NCBI RefSeq assembly: GCF_013410565.1
Contig: NZ_JACCFO010000001.1
Coordinates: 1,736,001 to 1,800,000, forward strand
Source of the DNA: Streptomonospora nanhaiensis
GTDB taxonomy: Bacteria; Actinomycetota; Actinomycetes; Streptosporangiales; Streptosporangiaceae
DNA: 64,000 nt
Direction: 5' to 3'
The notes below the pieces were generated by a model that was not told the origin of the DNA, did no database searches, and saw nothing but the letters and a program-made list of their open reading frames with translations. Positions 8,843 to 17,958 of the stretch are shown in pieces. Within the stretch, counting starts at the first letter, position 1. Every line of letters begins with the position of its first letter. Both the position numbers and the translations under genes were made by a program.

Positions 8843-11257
8843 TTAGCCCTCCGTGGGCGCCAGCGCCATGACCGGTCTGGTGCCGAGGTGGTGGGAGAAG
8901 CCCGTGGCGCCGGGGTCCTCCACCGGTTCGGCGGTGGTGCAGTTGCCCAGCATCCGGCCGCCGTGGCCGCCCTCCGGCAGGGAGGGCGTGATCTGCTCGC
9001 AGGCGTACTCGCCGATCAGCAGGGTCTGCACGCCGGTGCCGGAGTAGTCCATCAGCATCTCGCCCTCGCCCGCGGCGAAGGACTCCGCCAGGTCCATGGC
9101 CTCGGGGCAGGACATGTCCCAGACCTGGGGCCGCACCTCGTAGGACGCGCCCTCGGCCTCGACCCGGCCGCACACCGGCGACACGATGACGGCGTTCACC
9201 TGGGGCAGCGCGTCCTGGCTCGCCATCGTGGTGTCGGCGGGCTGGGGGTCGCTGACCTCGACCGCCTCGTCGACGGCGGTGAAGTCGATCCGCACCTCCC
9301 ACTCCTCGTGGGTGTGCTCCAGCCGCAGCGGCTGCCCGGTCTCGGGGTCCACCCACAGCCGCCCGGTGGTCTGCGAGCGCTCCACCCGCCCCTCGGAGAG
9401 CACCTGGGCGGTCATGGGGCCGGAGTAGACCCGGGCGGCCGAGGCGCCGACCTGCTCGGGCTCCTCCTGCTCGGCCAGTTCGCCCGACTCCGCCAGCGAG
9501 GCGAGGGAGTCGCCGATCAGCTGCGGGCCGTAGGCGGCGGCCGGGTAGTCGGCGGGGTCGGCGAGGTCGGCCGGGTCGGTGGGCTCGGCCAGGGGGTCCT
9601 CCGCGACCGTGCCGTAGACGTAGACGGCGCCGTCGACGTTGGCCACGGCCACCACCGACTCCTGGGGCACGCCGCGGCCCCGGGTGGACTCGTCGCCCGG
9701 CAGGAAGTAGCCGCTGGCGAGGAACACCGGCCGCTCCCCGCCGGCGTAGGAGTACACCATCTCCGAGCGGCTCTGCTCCACCAGCTCCTCGGGGGCGACC
9801 CCCTGGGCGGCGGCCTCCTGCTCGGCGTACTCGGCGGTGTACTGGCGCACGACCTCGGCGGAGAACCCCCGGCCCTGCTCCAGGTGCTGGGCCGCCGTCT
9901 GCACGGCCTCCTCCGGGCTCGGCCCGGCCCAGGCGGTGTAGCCGGCGATCCCGCCGGCCACCACGCCCCCGCCCACGACGATGGTGGCGGTGGCGGCGGC
10001 GATCTTGCCCAGCGCGATGCCGGTGGCCCCCTGGGTGGCCGCCCCGCCCGCGCCGGTGCCGCCCAGGCCGCCCAGCCCGCCGAGCGCCCCCGCGCCTCCG
10101 GCGGTGCCGCCCGCGCCCGTACCGGAGGCGCCGGCCCCGCCCGCCGCGCCGGCCAGGGCGGCGGCCCCGGCGACCGTCGCGCCGGCCGCCGCGGCGCCGG
10201 CCCCCAGCGTGATCCCGGCCGCGGCCGCCCACAGCGCGGGCTCGTGCCATCCGGCGTCCACGCCGTGCCAGTACCGGGCCAGCGCCGAGCGCAGCCGGTC
10301 GGCCAGCGGCCGGGTGCGCTCGGCGAGCCCGCCGGCGGCGGCGTCCGCGCCCTCCGCGTCGGACACCAGGTCCAGCAGCGCGGTGAACGCCTCCAGCGCG
10401 GCGGGGCGGTCCTCGGGCCGCTTGGCCAGGGCCCGCTCCACCAGCGGCAGCAGGTCCTCGGGCACCCCGTCGAGGTCGGGCTCGCCGGTGAGGACGCGCT
10501 CCTTCAGCTCGGCCGGCGTGCCCGTGCCGAAGGGGGCGCGCCCGGTGGCGGCGAGCACGACCAGGCCGCCCCAGGCGAACACGTCCACCGGCGGGGCGGC
10601 GGGCGCCCCCCGGTAGCGCTCGGGGGCCACCCAGCCGGGCGTGCCGTAGGAGGCGGCGGCATCGGGACCCTGCGCGTCGTCGGGCGCGGTGGCGATCCCG
10701 AAGTCGACGATCTTGGGGCCGTCGGGCGCCAGGATGACGTTGCCGGGCTTGATGTCGCGGTGCACGATCCCGGCGGCGTGGACGGCGGCCAGCGCCTCGG
10801 CGGTGCCGGCGGCGAACGCCCGCAGCATCGCGCCGTCGAGGGTGCCGACCTGGCGGACGTGCTGGTGGAGGTTGCGGCCGGGGATGTAGTCGGTGGCCAC
10901 CCACGGGCTGGGCGCGTCGGGGTCGGCGGCGTGCACGGCGGCCGTGCACACGCCGTTGGCGCGGCGCAGCAGCGCGACCTCGCGGGCGAAGGCGGCGCGG
11001 AACCCGGGGTCGGCGGCGTGCTCGGCGTGGACGGTCTTGACGGCCAGGCACCGGCCGTGCTCGTCCAGGCCGCCGTAGACGGCGCCCATGCCCCCGGCTC
11101 CGATGCGGCCGATGACGCGGTAGGGGCCGACGGTGCGCGGGTCCTCGGGCCGCAGGGGGCTCAGCTCCACGGGGAGCGGGGCGGCGGGCGGGGCCGGGGC
11201 GGGTGCGCCGGTGTGGGGGGCCGTGGGCTCGCCGGGAGTGGCGGAGGCGCCGCTCAT
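8843..11257 (-). CDS. Membrane Ser/Thr protein kinase with extracytoplasmic sensor-like domain
   Basis: An 804-residue Hanks-type kinase. After a Pro/Ala-rich leader, the catalytic domain spans about residues 43-300. It has the glycine loop IGRIGAGGMGAVYGG, catalytic lysine in CLAVK, catalytic loop HRDIKPGNVIL, the DFG motif in IVDFGIA and the APE motif in WVAPERY. A Gly/Ala/Thr-rich linker follows, then one membrane helix (ATIVVGGGVVAGGIAGYTAWAG) and an outer domain of about 370 residues with LppX/LolA-like alternating strands and repeated conserved polar residues, of unknown ligand. All kinase catalytic residues are present. The start ATG 11257 has AGAAAGG about 11 bases upstream. It is a single-gene unit closed by a hairpin; the DUF2236 gene lies 281 bases upstream on the same strand. 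Confidence 0.9.
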   Translation of the reverse strand: MSGASATPGEPTAPHTGAPAPAPPAAPLPVELSPLRPEDPRTVGPYRVIGRIGAGGMGAVYGGLDEHGRCLAVKTVHAEHAADPGFRAAFAREVALLRRANGVCTAAVHAADPDAPSPWVATDYIPGRNLHQHVRQVGTLDGAMLRAFAAGTAEALAAVHAAGIVHRDIKPGNVILAPDGPKIVDFGIATAPDDAQGPDAAASYGTPGWVAPERYRGAPAAPPVDVFAWGGLVVLAATGRAPFGTGTPAELKERVLTGEPDLDGVPEDLLPLVERALAKRPEDRPAALEAFTALLDLVSDAEGADAAAGGLAERTRPLADRLRSALARYWHGVDAGWHEPALWAAAAGITLGAGAAAAGATVAGAAALAGAAGGAGASGTGAGGTAGGAGALGGLGGLGGTGAGGAATQGATGIALGKIAAATATIVVGGGVVAGGIAGYTAWAGPSPEEAVQTAAQHLEQGRGFSAEVVRQYTAEYAEQEAAAQGVAPEELVEQSRSEMVYSYAGGERPVFLASGYFLPGDESTRGRGVPQESVVAVANVDGAVYVYGTVAEDPLAEPTDPADLADPADYPAAAYGPQLIGDSLASLAESGELAEQEEPEQVGASAARVYSGPMTAQVLSEGRVERSQTTGRLWVDPETGQPLRLEHTHEEWEVRIDFTAVDEAVEVSDPQPADTTMASQDALPQVNAVIVSPVCGRVEAEGASYEVRPQVWDMSCPEAMDLAESFAAGEGEMLMDYSGTGVQTLLIGEYACEQITPSLPEGGHGGRMLGNCTTAEPVEDPGATGFSHHLGTRPVMALAPTEG

Positions 11258-11538
11258 GGGGTCGGGGGCCTTTCTGGGTGGTTCGGGCCGCCGGCGCGCG
11301 GTGGCGCGCCGGGGGTCGGGATGGCCCGGCCGCACCGGCGCGGCACCGGCGGACCGGGTGTGTGCCGCCGCGGCCGTCGCGCCGCGGAACGGACGGGATT
11401 CAGCGGACCGCGCCGCCGCGCGCGTCCACACACCGGTCGTGAGGGTGGCCTTGCAGCGAAACGGTAGATTACGGCACTGACCGGCGTCGCGCCGCTGGCC
11501 GGAGGCGGCCACGCCGCCCCGCCGGGGGCGCGGCGCGG

Positions 11539-12732
11539 CTACCCGCCGGTGTCGGCGCCCGCGGCGGCCGCGCGGTACTCGGCGGTCTCCAGGTGGGCGA
11601 ACTCGGTGCGGCGGTAGGCGGTGTAGCCGGCCAGGGCGCGCTCCCAGGACTCCGGGGTGGCGCGCTCCAGCTCGCGCACGCGGGCGTTGGACACGGCCAG
11701 CAGCGGCGCGAACGGGCCGATGTCCTCGGCCGCCAGGCCGAGCGCGTCGGCGGCGGTGTCGCCCTGCAGCAGCCGGGTGAGGGCGTGCAGCATGCGGCGG
11801 GCGGCGGGGGCCTCCAGACCCAGGACCGAGCCCAGCCGGCCGCCGGCCAGCGCCTCGATGAGGGCGTGCACCAGGGCGCGGGCGCTGTCGTCGGGGGCGT
11901 CGTTGGCCGATTCCACGAGGTCGAGCAGGGCGCCGGCCGAGGCGTGGTCGGCGGCCTCGGCGTATAAGCGGGGGTCGAGTCCCATCAGCGCTGCGACGGT
12001 GTGCCAGTAGCGGTAGAGGCCGCGCTCCTCGTCGGGGGTGAGCACGATCCCCACGCGCTCCAGGGCGCGGAAGGGCACGACGGTGAAGTCCAGCCAGGTG
12101 CGCGCCAGGTCGACCTGGTTGACGGGCACGCCCCAGCGCGCGGTGTCCCAACCGCGCCGGCGGGCGGACGCGCGCACGCGGGCGTGCATGAGGCGCACGT
12201 GCACGCTGTCGGTGTAGCCGGGGGCGCCCCGGCGCAGGCCGCCGGGCACGATGGCGTTGGCCCGCCACAGGCCGGTCTCGGCCAGCCGCCGCGCGGCGTC
12301 GCCGGTCAGCCGGCCCGTGCCGGTGAGGACCCGGGCGATGGCGGGAGAGCTGTAGGTGTGCACCAGCGAGCCCAGCGCGAAGCCCATGCGGCTCCAGAAC
12401 GGGTCGACGGTCATGGAGGCGAGGTCGCCGCGGTCCAGGAGCGCGGGGTCGGCCGCCGCGACGGCGGCCTCGGAGTCGGCGAGCAGCGCGGCCACGGCGG
12501 GCGGCGGGTCGGTGAGGGCGGCCAGGCCGTCGCGCAGGCCGGCGGCGAGCGCGGCGCGGGCGGGCCCGGCCCAACCGCGGTCGGCGAGTTCGGCGGCGGC
12601 GGCGTCGGCGAGGGGGTCGCCCGTCTGGAGGCCCGCGCCCACCAGCCGCAGGCCGGCCGCGCCGTGGCGCCGCGCCAGGGCTTCGGGGTCGCGCACGCGC
12701 GGCGGTGCCGCGGTGGAGGGGTCGTCGGTCAT
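11539..12732 (-). CDS. DUF2236 oxygenase, MpaB / latex-clearing-protein family
   Basis: A 397-residue, mostly helical protein. It has the family signature PFWSRMGFALGSLVHTYSSPAIARVL, then GYTDSVHVRLMHARVRA with the histidine expected to ligate heme, followed by NQVDLARTWLDFTVVPFRALERVGI. Family members are b-type heme oxygenases; characterised ones include the rubber oxygenase Lcp, while many actinobacterial copies have no known substrate. No Tat or Sec signal is seen, so it is probably cytoplasmic, unlike the secreted Lcp rubber oxygenases. The start is supported by GGGAAGG seven bases upstream of ATG 12732. It is monocistronic, with a long non-coding region upstream. Confidence 0.85.
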   Translation of the reverse strand: MTDDPSTAAPPRVRDPEALARRHGAAGLRLVGAGLQTGDPLADAAAAELADRGWAGPARAALAAGLRDGLAALTDPPPAVAALLADSEAAVAAADPALLDRGDLASMTVDPFWSRMGFALGSLVHTYSSPAIARVLTGTGRLTGDAARRLAETGLWRANAIVPGGLRRGAPGYTDSVHVRLMHARVRASARRRGWDTARWGVPVNQVDLARTWLDFTVVPFRALERVGIVLTPDEERGLYRYWHTVAALMGLDPRLYAEAADHASAGALLDLVESANDAPDDSARALVHALIEALAGGRLGSVLGLEAPAARRMLHALTRLLQGDTAADALGLAAEDIGPFAPLLAVSNARVRELERATPESWERALAGYTAYRRTEFAHLETAEYRAAAAGADTGG

Positions 12733-13912
12733 GGCTGCCTTCCCACAGTCCGCCCACGCCGCGGGCGTGATCACCGAGGGCAGACTACCGAGCCGCGCGG
12801 TCGGCGGGGCCGGCGCGGCCGGCGCGCGGCGGTCGGATATTCACCACGTCCCGGAAATCGCGAAATTCCTTCACATTCCCGGTGTGAAGTGCGGGAAACC
12901 GGGGTACCCGGCGGGCCCGAGACCACTGGAAAGGGACCGACCGAATTTACCGGAGAGGAGGTGTACATACCGTTCGGCGGCGGTGCGCCCCCGCAATTCA
13001 CGCGGCGCCTCCGCCCTGAGAATAGCGCGGACCGGCGCCGTTCACCGAGGGTCACGCCGGAGGCGGCGAGCCGCGCCCGCGCGCCGCATCGCCCAATGCG
13101 CGGGCAACCGCGCTGTTTCCTGCTGGTTCGCCCGGGATCGCCCATGCGGCGGCAAACGCGGCGGGGGAATTGCCGGGAGTTGATCTTCGTCTGCGGGGTC
13201 GGCATTCCGGTCGCGGACGCGGGGCAACGGCAATGAGTTCGGCCGCTGGCCGACATCGGCCGGTGAGCGGCGGCCACCTTGCGTGCATGCCAGGATACAA
13301 AGGGAGAGGTCACCGGCCCCCGGCAGGTCAGACCATGATCGAATTCCGGGGCGGCGCGCGGAAATGCCCGACCGGCAGGCGAACGCGCCGTGTTATCACC
13401 GGCATATCGCCGGGGCCGACCAGGCCGTGGCCTATGCTGATCGCGTGCGGGCGGTTCGCAATGACCGCACCGGCCGGGGAAAGCAACGGCGCGGCCCCAC
13501 TCGTTCCACCACGGCATATGCTCCGCACGGCCCGACCCCTCCGGGCCCCGAAACTTCAACTTCCCGAAACAATAGCAGCAGGACAGGGAAATCAGGCCGT
13601 GATAGAAAATCCGAAAGCATGAATGAGTCTTCAATTCCTGTTCACCCGGCCATCGCCGCCGCTATGGTGGAGTCGCAGCGGGGTACCTGTCGAGCCCGGT
13701 ATCCCAGCGCCCCCGGCACGTGAACTCCGGCTACCGCGGCCACCCGCCCGGTTCACTGCCAAAACACGCAGAGGAATGGCTCACGGTCATGATGGTAAAG
13801 TCCGGAACGCAGCCGAGTCCCCCTCTCCCCCGTCCCGCACCGGCGCCGATCGCACAGTGCATTCCGTTCATGGCCCACCGCAACTTCCGGCAAAGCGCTC
13901 CGTGAGGTTCCG
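12733..13912. other. Long intergenic region, no convincing gene
   Basis: Almost 1.2 kb without a reading frame I trust. Frames are short or have skewed composition, and GC is locally lower than in the neighbouring genes, especially 13550-13640. A minus-strand frame starting near 13620 (MLSDFLSRPDFPVLLLLF) is the only one with a protein-like start, but it decays quickly into Arg/Gly-rich shadow sequence. The stretch holds the inverted repeat at 12869-12889 and the duplicated 25-mer just before the response regulator. Confidence 0.5.
12869..12889. repeat. 7-7-7 inverted repeat, possible operator
   Basis: CTTCACA and TGTGAAG flank seven bases, about 140 bp upstream of the DUF2236 oxygenase start on the minus strand. 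Perfect arms of seven with a spacer of seven are typical of a dimeric regulator site, but no regulator can be named. Confidence 0.45.
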
Positions 13913-13983
13913 TTGACTATTCGGATTGTCTTGGCAGACGACCACACACTTTTGCGTGAAGCGCTCCGTGAGGTTTTGTTGAC
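13893..13983 (+). repeat. Direct repeat spanning the response-regulator start
   Basis: A 25-base sequence at 13893-13917 (AAGCGCTCCGTGAGGTT followed by CCGTTGAC) recurs at 13959-13983 (the same 17 bases followed by TTGTTGAC), 23 of 25 identical, offset 66 bp. The first copy holds the ribosome binding site GTGAGG and the TTG start. The second lies in frame inside the receiver domain (EALREVLLT). Confidence 0.75.
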
Positions 13984-14551
13984 GGAAGGCGACTTCCGGA
14001 TCGTCGGCGAGGCCGGCGACGGCGAGTCCGTCGTGGAGTGCGTCTCGCGGGTGCGGCCCGACGTGGTCCTGCTCGACGTCGACATGCCGCGCAGCTCCCC
14101 CGTCCAGACGGCCACCCGGCTGCAGGCGGTGTCGCCGGGCACGGCCGTGATCGTGCTGACCATGTACGACGAGCCGCAACTGGTCAAGGACATGCTCCAG
14201 GTGGGCATCAGCGGCTACCTGCACAAGGGGATCAGCCGCCGCGACCTGATCGCGGCCATCCACAGCGCGGCCAACGGCCAGCAGCAGGTCACGATGTCGG
14301 TCTCGCGCGACACCATGGTGTCGGTGGGGTCGAACTCCTCGGGCCTGCTCTCCGAGCGCGAGCAGGAGGTCCTGTCGCTGGTGGCCGTGGCCATGAGCAA
14401 CCGGCAGATCGCCATGCGGCTGTCCATCACCGAGGGCACCGTCAAGCGGCACCTGCGCAACATCTTCGGCAAGCTCGGCGCCGAGTCGCGCATGGACGCG
14501 GTCAACAAGAACAAGGCCGTGGTGGCCGACCGCTACCACCGCCGGGCCTGA
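13913..14551 (+). CDS. NarL/FixJ (LuxR-type) response regulator, orphan
   Basis: A 212-residue two-component response regulator. The N-terminal receiver (residues 1-120) has IVLADDH acidic residues, the phosphoacceptor Asp in VVLLDVDMP, the switch Thr in VIVLTMYDE and the conserved Lys in YLHKG. The C-terminal LuxR HTH (about 145-205) reads LSEREQEVLSLVAVAMSNRQIAMRLSITEGTVKRHLRNIFGKL. The start is TTG 13913, five bases after GTGAGG. No kinase is adjacent; the only histidine kinase in the window is the soluble one at 46459, also orphan, so a split pair is possible. It lies at the left edge of the PKS region and may control it. A hairpin follows the stop. Confidence 0.9.
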   Translation: MTIRIVLADDHTLLREALREVLLTEGDFRIVGEAGDGESVVECVSRVRPDVVLLDVDMPRSSPVQTATRLQAVSPGTAVIVLTMYDEPQLVKDMLQVGISGYLHKGISRRDLIAAIHSAANGQQQVTMSVSRDTMVSVGSNSSGLLSEREQEVLSLVAVAMSNRQIAMRLSITEGTVKRHLRNIFGKLGAESRMDAVNKNKAVVADRYHRRA

Positions 14552-14588
14552 GCGCCCGCCCCCGCCCGCTCCCCTCCTTCTCCCCGCA

Positions 14589-14626
14589 CCCCGCCGCCCG
14601 GCTCCGCGGGGCCGGCTCCGGCGGGG
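14589..14626 (+). terminator. Hairpin terminator after the response regulator
   Basis: Outer arms CCCCGCCG and CGGCGGGG enclose further self-complementary sequence (CCGGC ... GCCGG), giving a long stem-loop about 40 bases after the stop codon. Confidence 0.5.
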
Positions 14627-14766
14627 GCCGCCCCTGGCGACCACGCGGTGCGCCGCACCGGCCACCAGGCGAAGTGGGCTACCATACACGCCGGTACGCC
14701 CGAAACGCGCAGCGGGCAACGGGACGGCCGCCTAGGGATCCGCGGCACGGAGAGTGTAACCTTATG

Positions 14767-14788
14767 GATAGCGATACTGTCCGCTATC
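14767..14788. promoter_or_regulatory. MerR-type operator upstream of the MerR gene
   Basis: GATAGCG and CGCTATC form a perfect 7-bp inverted repeat separated by eight bases (ATACTGTC), 57 bp before the MerR start codon. The same 7-8-7 architecture with near-identical arms recurs twice upstream of MMPL1 (35437-35458 and 35515-35536). The inference is that this is the binding site of the adjacent MerR regulator, which would then be autoregulated. Confidence 0.75.
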
Positions 14789-14844
14789 ACAGTGGACCGT
14801 GCGCGTGGCCACCGAAGGCGGCGACAACGTAGGGAGGCCGGTCC

Positions 14845-15552
14845 ATGCGGATCGCGGAGCTGAGTCGGAGTACAGGCGTGCCCGCGCCGACGATCAAGTA
14901 CTACCTGCGCGAAGGACTCCTGCCCCCGGGCGAGCGCACCAGCCGCAACCAGGCGCAGTACGACGAGCGCCACGTGCGCCGCATCAAGCTGGTGCGCGCC
15001 CTGGTCGAGGTCGGCGGCCTGTCCATCGCCACCGCGCGCGACGTGCTGGCCCGCATGGACGCCCCCGAGCACGGCCTGCTCACCTCCCTGGGCAAGGTGC
15101 AGTTCGCCATGTCCACCCCGCCCTCGGCCACCGTCGAGGACGAGGTGTGGGACGAGGCGGTGCGCCGCGTGGACGAGCTGATCGAGCGCCGGGGCTGGCG
15201 CTCGGTGCCCTCCAACCCCGCCCGCAAGACCCTCGCCTCGGTCCTGGCCACCCTCCAGCGCCTGGGCCAGACCGACAAGCTCGACCTCCTCGACAGCTAC
15301 GCCGACGCCGCCGAGCGGATCGTCGACGACGAGATCGAGGTGCTGCTGCGCCGACCCGACCTCGACAGCCTGGCCGAGGGCCTGGTCGTGTGGATCGCCC
15401 TGGGCGACGTCATGTTCAGCGCGCTGCGCCGCATCGCCCAGGAGAGCGCCGCCACGCCCCGGCTGCCCGACTCCGGCGAGGCCCCTGGCGGCACCTCCGC
15501 GGACGCCGACGACTCCGGCACCGGACCCGAGGGCCCGGCACCGGAGTCCTGA
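14845..15552 (+). CDS. MerR-family transcriptional regulator
   Basis: A 235-residue regulator. The N-terminal winged helix has MRIAELSRSTGVPAPTIKYYLREGLLPPGERTSRNQAQYDERHVRRI, the classic MerR pattern with the YLREGLL turn, then a helix (LVRALVEVGGLSIATARDVL) leading to a helical effector domain of about 150 residues. The acidic, Gly/Pro-rich tail from about residue 210 is probably disordered. No metal-binding Cys cluster is seen, so an organic effector is more likely than a metal. Ribosome binding site AGGGAGG precedes ATG 14845. The shared operators at 14767-14788 and in the MMPL1 promoter suggest that it controls itself and the export pump. It converges on the HAD gene with a shared hairpin between them. 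Confidence 0.9.
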   Translation: MRIAELSRSTGVPAPTIKYYLREGLLPPGERTSRNQAQYDERHVRRIKLVRALVEVGGLSIATARDVLARMDAPEHGLLTSLGKVQFAMSTPPSATVEDEVWDEAVRRVDELIERRGWRSVPSNPARKTLASVLATLQRLGQTDKLDLLDSYADAAERIVDDEIEVLLRRPDLDSLAEGLVVWIALGDVMFSALRRIAQESAATPRLPDSGEAPGGTSADADDSGTGPEGPAPES

Positions 15553-15558
15553 CGGGTG

Positions 15559-15590
15559 GCGCGGTGCCCCCGCGCGGGCGGGCACCGCGC
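15559..15590. terminator. Bidirectional hairpin between the MerR and HAD genes
   Basis: An 11-bp perfect stem (GCGCGGTGCCC-like outer pairs around GCGGTGCCC / GGGCACCGC) with a 10-base loop fills the 41 bases between two convergent stop codons. Confidence 0.75.
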
Positions 15591-15593
15591 CGG

Positions 15594-16259
15594 TCATCCG
15601 GCGGCCGGCGCCGGCGCCATCAGCCGGCGCAGCTCCGCCACCGCCGCGCCGGTGCCGGCGAACCGGATCGCCTGCCAGCCCGCCGCCACGGCCCCCTCGC
15701 AGTTCTTGGCCAGGTCGTCGACCAGCAGGCACTCCTCGGGCCGCACCCCGGCGCGCTCGGCGGCGAGGTCGAACATGTCCTTGCCGGGCTTGCGCCGGCC
15801 CACCTCGAACGACATCACCACGTCGTCGAAGACCGACTCCGGCGGCACCATGCGCCGCCAGTGCGCGTCCCAGGCCGGGGGCATGTTGGAGAGCATGCCG
15901 ACGAACACGCCCCGCGCGCGCAGCGCGTGCAACTCCTCCAGCCAGACCTCGTTGGTCTCGCGGTCGTCGAACCAGGTGTCGGCGAGGGACACCAGCGAGG
16001 CGTCGATGCCGTCGGAGTCCCGCAGCACCTGGGCCACCTCGCCCAGCCACTCCTGCTCGGTCACCAGCGGGGTGTCCAGCGGCAGCATCATGTCGTCGGT
16101 GCCGTAGCGGGCGGTCACCGCGAACACGGCCCGCATCAGCGGTTCGGGCGGCAGCCCGGTCTTGGCGCAGAACGCGGCGAAGGTGTGCTCGACCGGCGGG
16201 GTGAGGACACCGCCGAAGTCGGTCCAGACGGCCTTGATGGTGGTCGGTTCGATCGTCAC
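15594..16259 (-). CDS. HAD-superfamily hydrolase
   Basis: A 221-residue HAD-IA type hydrolase. Motif I is VWTDFGGVLTPP (nucleophile Asp), motif II is VGMLSNMPP (Ser), the motif III lysine lies in RRKPGKDMFDLAAERAGV, and motif IV is CLLVDDLAKNCEGAVAAGW. Motif I is DxG rather than DxD, as in several sugar-phosphatase-like HADs. The substrate is unknown. Because AfsA-type pathways need a phosphatase to remove a glycerol-derived phosphate, this is a candidate for that step, as speculation from location only. The start is GTG 16259 with GGGGA seven bases upstream. It lies downstream of the membrane-protein gene on the same strand, 165 bases away. Confidence 0.85.
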   Translation of the reverse strand: MTIEPTTIKAVWTDFGGVLTPPVEHTFAAFCAKTGLPPEPLMRAVFAVTARYGTDDMMLPLDTPLVTEQEWLGEVAQVLRDSDGIDASLVSLADTWFDDRETNEVWLEELHALRARGVFVGMLSNMPPAWDAHWRRMVPPESVFDDVVMSFEVGRRKPGKDMFDLAAERAGVRPEECLLVDDLAKNCEGAVAAGWQAIRFAGTGAAVAELRRLMAPAPAAG

Positions 16260-16423
16260 TGGGGTGTCCCCGTTCAACTGTGCGTGCGCGTGGGCGCGGG
16301 TTCGGGCGTGGATGGTCGGCGTGGGCCTGTCAGCGGGGGTCCGCCGGGCGGGGCGCGGCTGCCGGGGCGGGCGGCGGGCCGCCCGCCCCGGCAGCCGGGT
16401 CGCGAGAGTCAGCGGGCGGGGGG

Positions 16424-17563
16424 TCAGGCCGCCGGCGCCGAGGAGGGGGCGCGGTCGGCCGCGGCCCGCCCCGCGGCGGGCGCGCCGTACTCGGCCGGGC
16501 GCGTGGCCAGGCCGCCCAGCAGGGCGCCCAGGCAGGCGGTGAACACCACGGTGCCGGTCCACATCTCGGCCGGCCAGCGGATGCCCTCGGCCAGGTGCAG
16601 GCCCAGCATCTGGAAGGACCACACCAGGGCGGGGAAGAGCGCGCCGGCCAGCGGCAGGCGCAGCAGGGCGGTGGTGCCCCGGCGCCGGTCCAGCAGCACC
16701 AGCAGGCCGTCGGCCGCGGCGGCGCCGGCGATGGCCAGCACGGCCGCCAGGGTGTGCACGTCGGGCAGCTGGTTGATGGCCAGGAAGTAGACGATCACGC
16801 CGGTGGTCACGGCGGTGCCCATGCCCGGCAGGGCGGCGCGGCGGCGCAGCATGAGGATGAGCGGGATGGTCAGCAGCAGCGTGGTGATGAAGTAGGCGGT
16901 CACGCCCTGCACCGCGACGTACTCGTCGGGGGTGTCCACGATGCCGCCGTAGTCGCCGAGCTGGGGCGCGTAGGCCACGGTGGGCGCGCCGGTCATGAAG
17001 GCCGAGACGTAGGTGAGCAGCACGGTGGCGGCGATGGCGGACATGGCCGCCGACACGATCCCGGTCACCGCCCGCCAGCCGTTCTCGCCCGAGGCCCACC
17101 ACGAGCGCAGCGGGCTGGTGACCAGCAGGAGGCCGCCGATGCTGACCAGGGTGTGGCTGGGGCTGAAGGAGGGCAGCAGGCCGATCTCGATGCCCAGGAT
17201 CTCGTGCCAGAGCATGTCGCCCACGCCGCCGGCGCCGAAGACCAGCACGCCCAGCGCGCCGACCCGGTAGCCGTTGGGCCAGCCGTCCCACCACCAGCGG
17301 GGATGGCGGTCGCGCCGCCGGTAGGCGAGCAGGAACGTCCAGGCGACCGTGGCCAGGAACCCGGTGTAGAGCACGGCGTGCCACCAGGTGAAGAAGCCCT
17401 CCAGGGTCTCGATGACGTTCTTGTGCGCCCAGCCGTCGAGGGTGACGCCGATGGTCATGACGCCGCCCAGCAGGACGGTCACCCAGTCGTCGCGCTGCGA
17501 CGCCATTCCGCTGCCGGCGCTGAGCGGGCCGGAATCCCGGCCGAGAACGGTGCTGCGGTCCAT
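16424..17563 (-). CDS. Polytopic membrane protein of unknown function
   Basis: A 379-residue integral membrane protein with about nine hydrophobic segments, for example VTVLLGGVMTIGVTLDGWAH, FFTWWHAVLYTGFLATVAWTFLLAY and AYFITTLLLTIPLILML. Conserved-looking polar residues lie in membrane segments (GWAHKN, GDMLWHEILGIE, SPSHTLVSIGG), including His and Glu. Such His/Glu placement is seen in membrane enzymes and metal-dependent proteins, but I recognise no family. The start ATG 17563 has a strong AGGAGG eight bases upstream. It is divergent from the PKS operon across a 395-base promoter region, which suggests co-regulation with it. Possible roles in export or resistance are guesses. Confidence 0.75.
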   Translation of the reverse strand: MDRSTVLGRDSGPLSAGSGMASQRDDWVTVLLGGVMTIGVTLDGWAHKNVIETLEGFFTWWHAVLYTGFLATVAWTFLLAYRRRDRHPRWWWDGWPNGYRVGALGVLVFGAGGVGDMLWHEILGIEIGLLPSFSPSHTLVSIGGLLLVTSPLRSWWASGENGWRAVTGIVSAAMSAIAATVLLTYVSAFMTGAPTVAYAPQLGDYGGIVDTPDEYVAVQGVTAYFITTLLLTIPLILMLRRRAALPGMGTAVTTGVIVYFLAINQLPDVHTLAAVLAIAGAAAADGLLVLLDRRRGTTALLRLPLAGALFPALVWSFQMLGLHLAEGIRWPAEMWTGTVVFTACLGALLGGLATRPAEYGAPAAGRAAADRAPSSAPAA

Positions 17564-17958
17564 GTGGCCTGCCTCCTCGGATTCCCTCCGGGTCGCCGCT
17601 CGGTGTGCGCCGTTGTTTTGCCTGGCCCCGGCTGTTTTGCGCACGTCCGGTGGCCGAGAGTAGCGGCAAACCCGCCGGAAACCAGCTGTGAATTACTTTG
17701 CCAATGGATTCTCGCACTGCGCACTCAAGTAGCGGTGAATTGCGGATCAAAGCGCGGTGCAGTTGCCATACAGGTCCCCCTACACCGCAATGACGCCGCT
17801 TGCGCAGGCCATCGCCGCAGCTAGATTATGGCTTCGATGGCGAATCCAGCAAGAGCCGGCACCGTTGACGCGGCCCCCTCCGCGGATTTCCCCGTCGATT
17901 TCCCAGCTTTCCCGTTGTCTTTGGATTTCTGTCACCGGCCAGCTAAGGGTAGGCGTAG
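17564..17958. other. Divergent promoter region before the PKS operon
   Basis: About 395 bases without a gene, less GC-rich than its surroundings. It contains the plus-strand promoter candidate at 17800-17827 and, near 17664-17680, two AAACC motifs spaced 11 bp that faintly resemble SARP heptamer spacing. Confidence 0.5.
17800..17827 (+). promoter_or_regulatory. Candidate sigma-70 promoter of the PKS operon
   Basis: TTGCGC (17800-17805) and TAGATT (17822-17827) are separated by 16 bases, giving a plausible -35/-10 pair. The implied leader to the acyl-AMP ligase start is about 125 bases. Confidence 0.45.

Noticed and set aside
13432-13620. Small minus-strand gene (MLSDFLSRPDFPVLLLLF...)
   Set aside because: Protein-like only for about 20 residues, no ribosome binding site, then decays into shadow composition.
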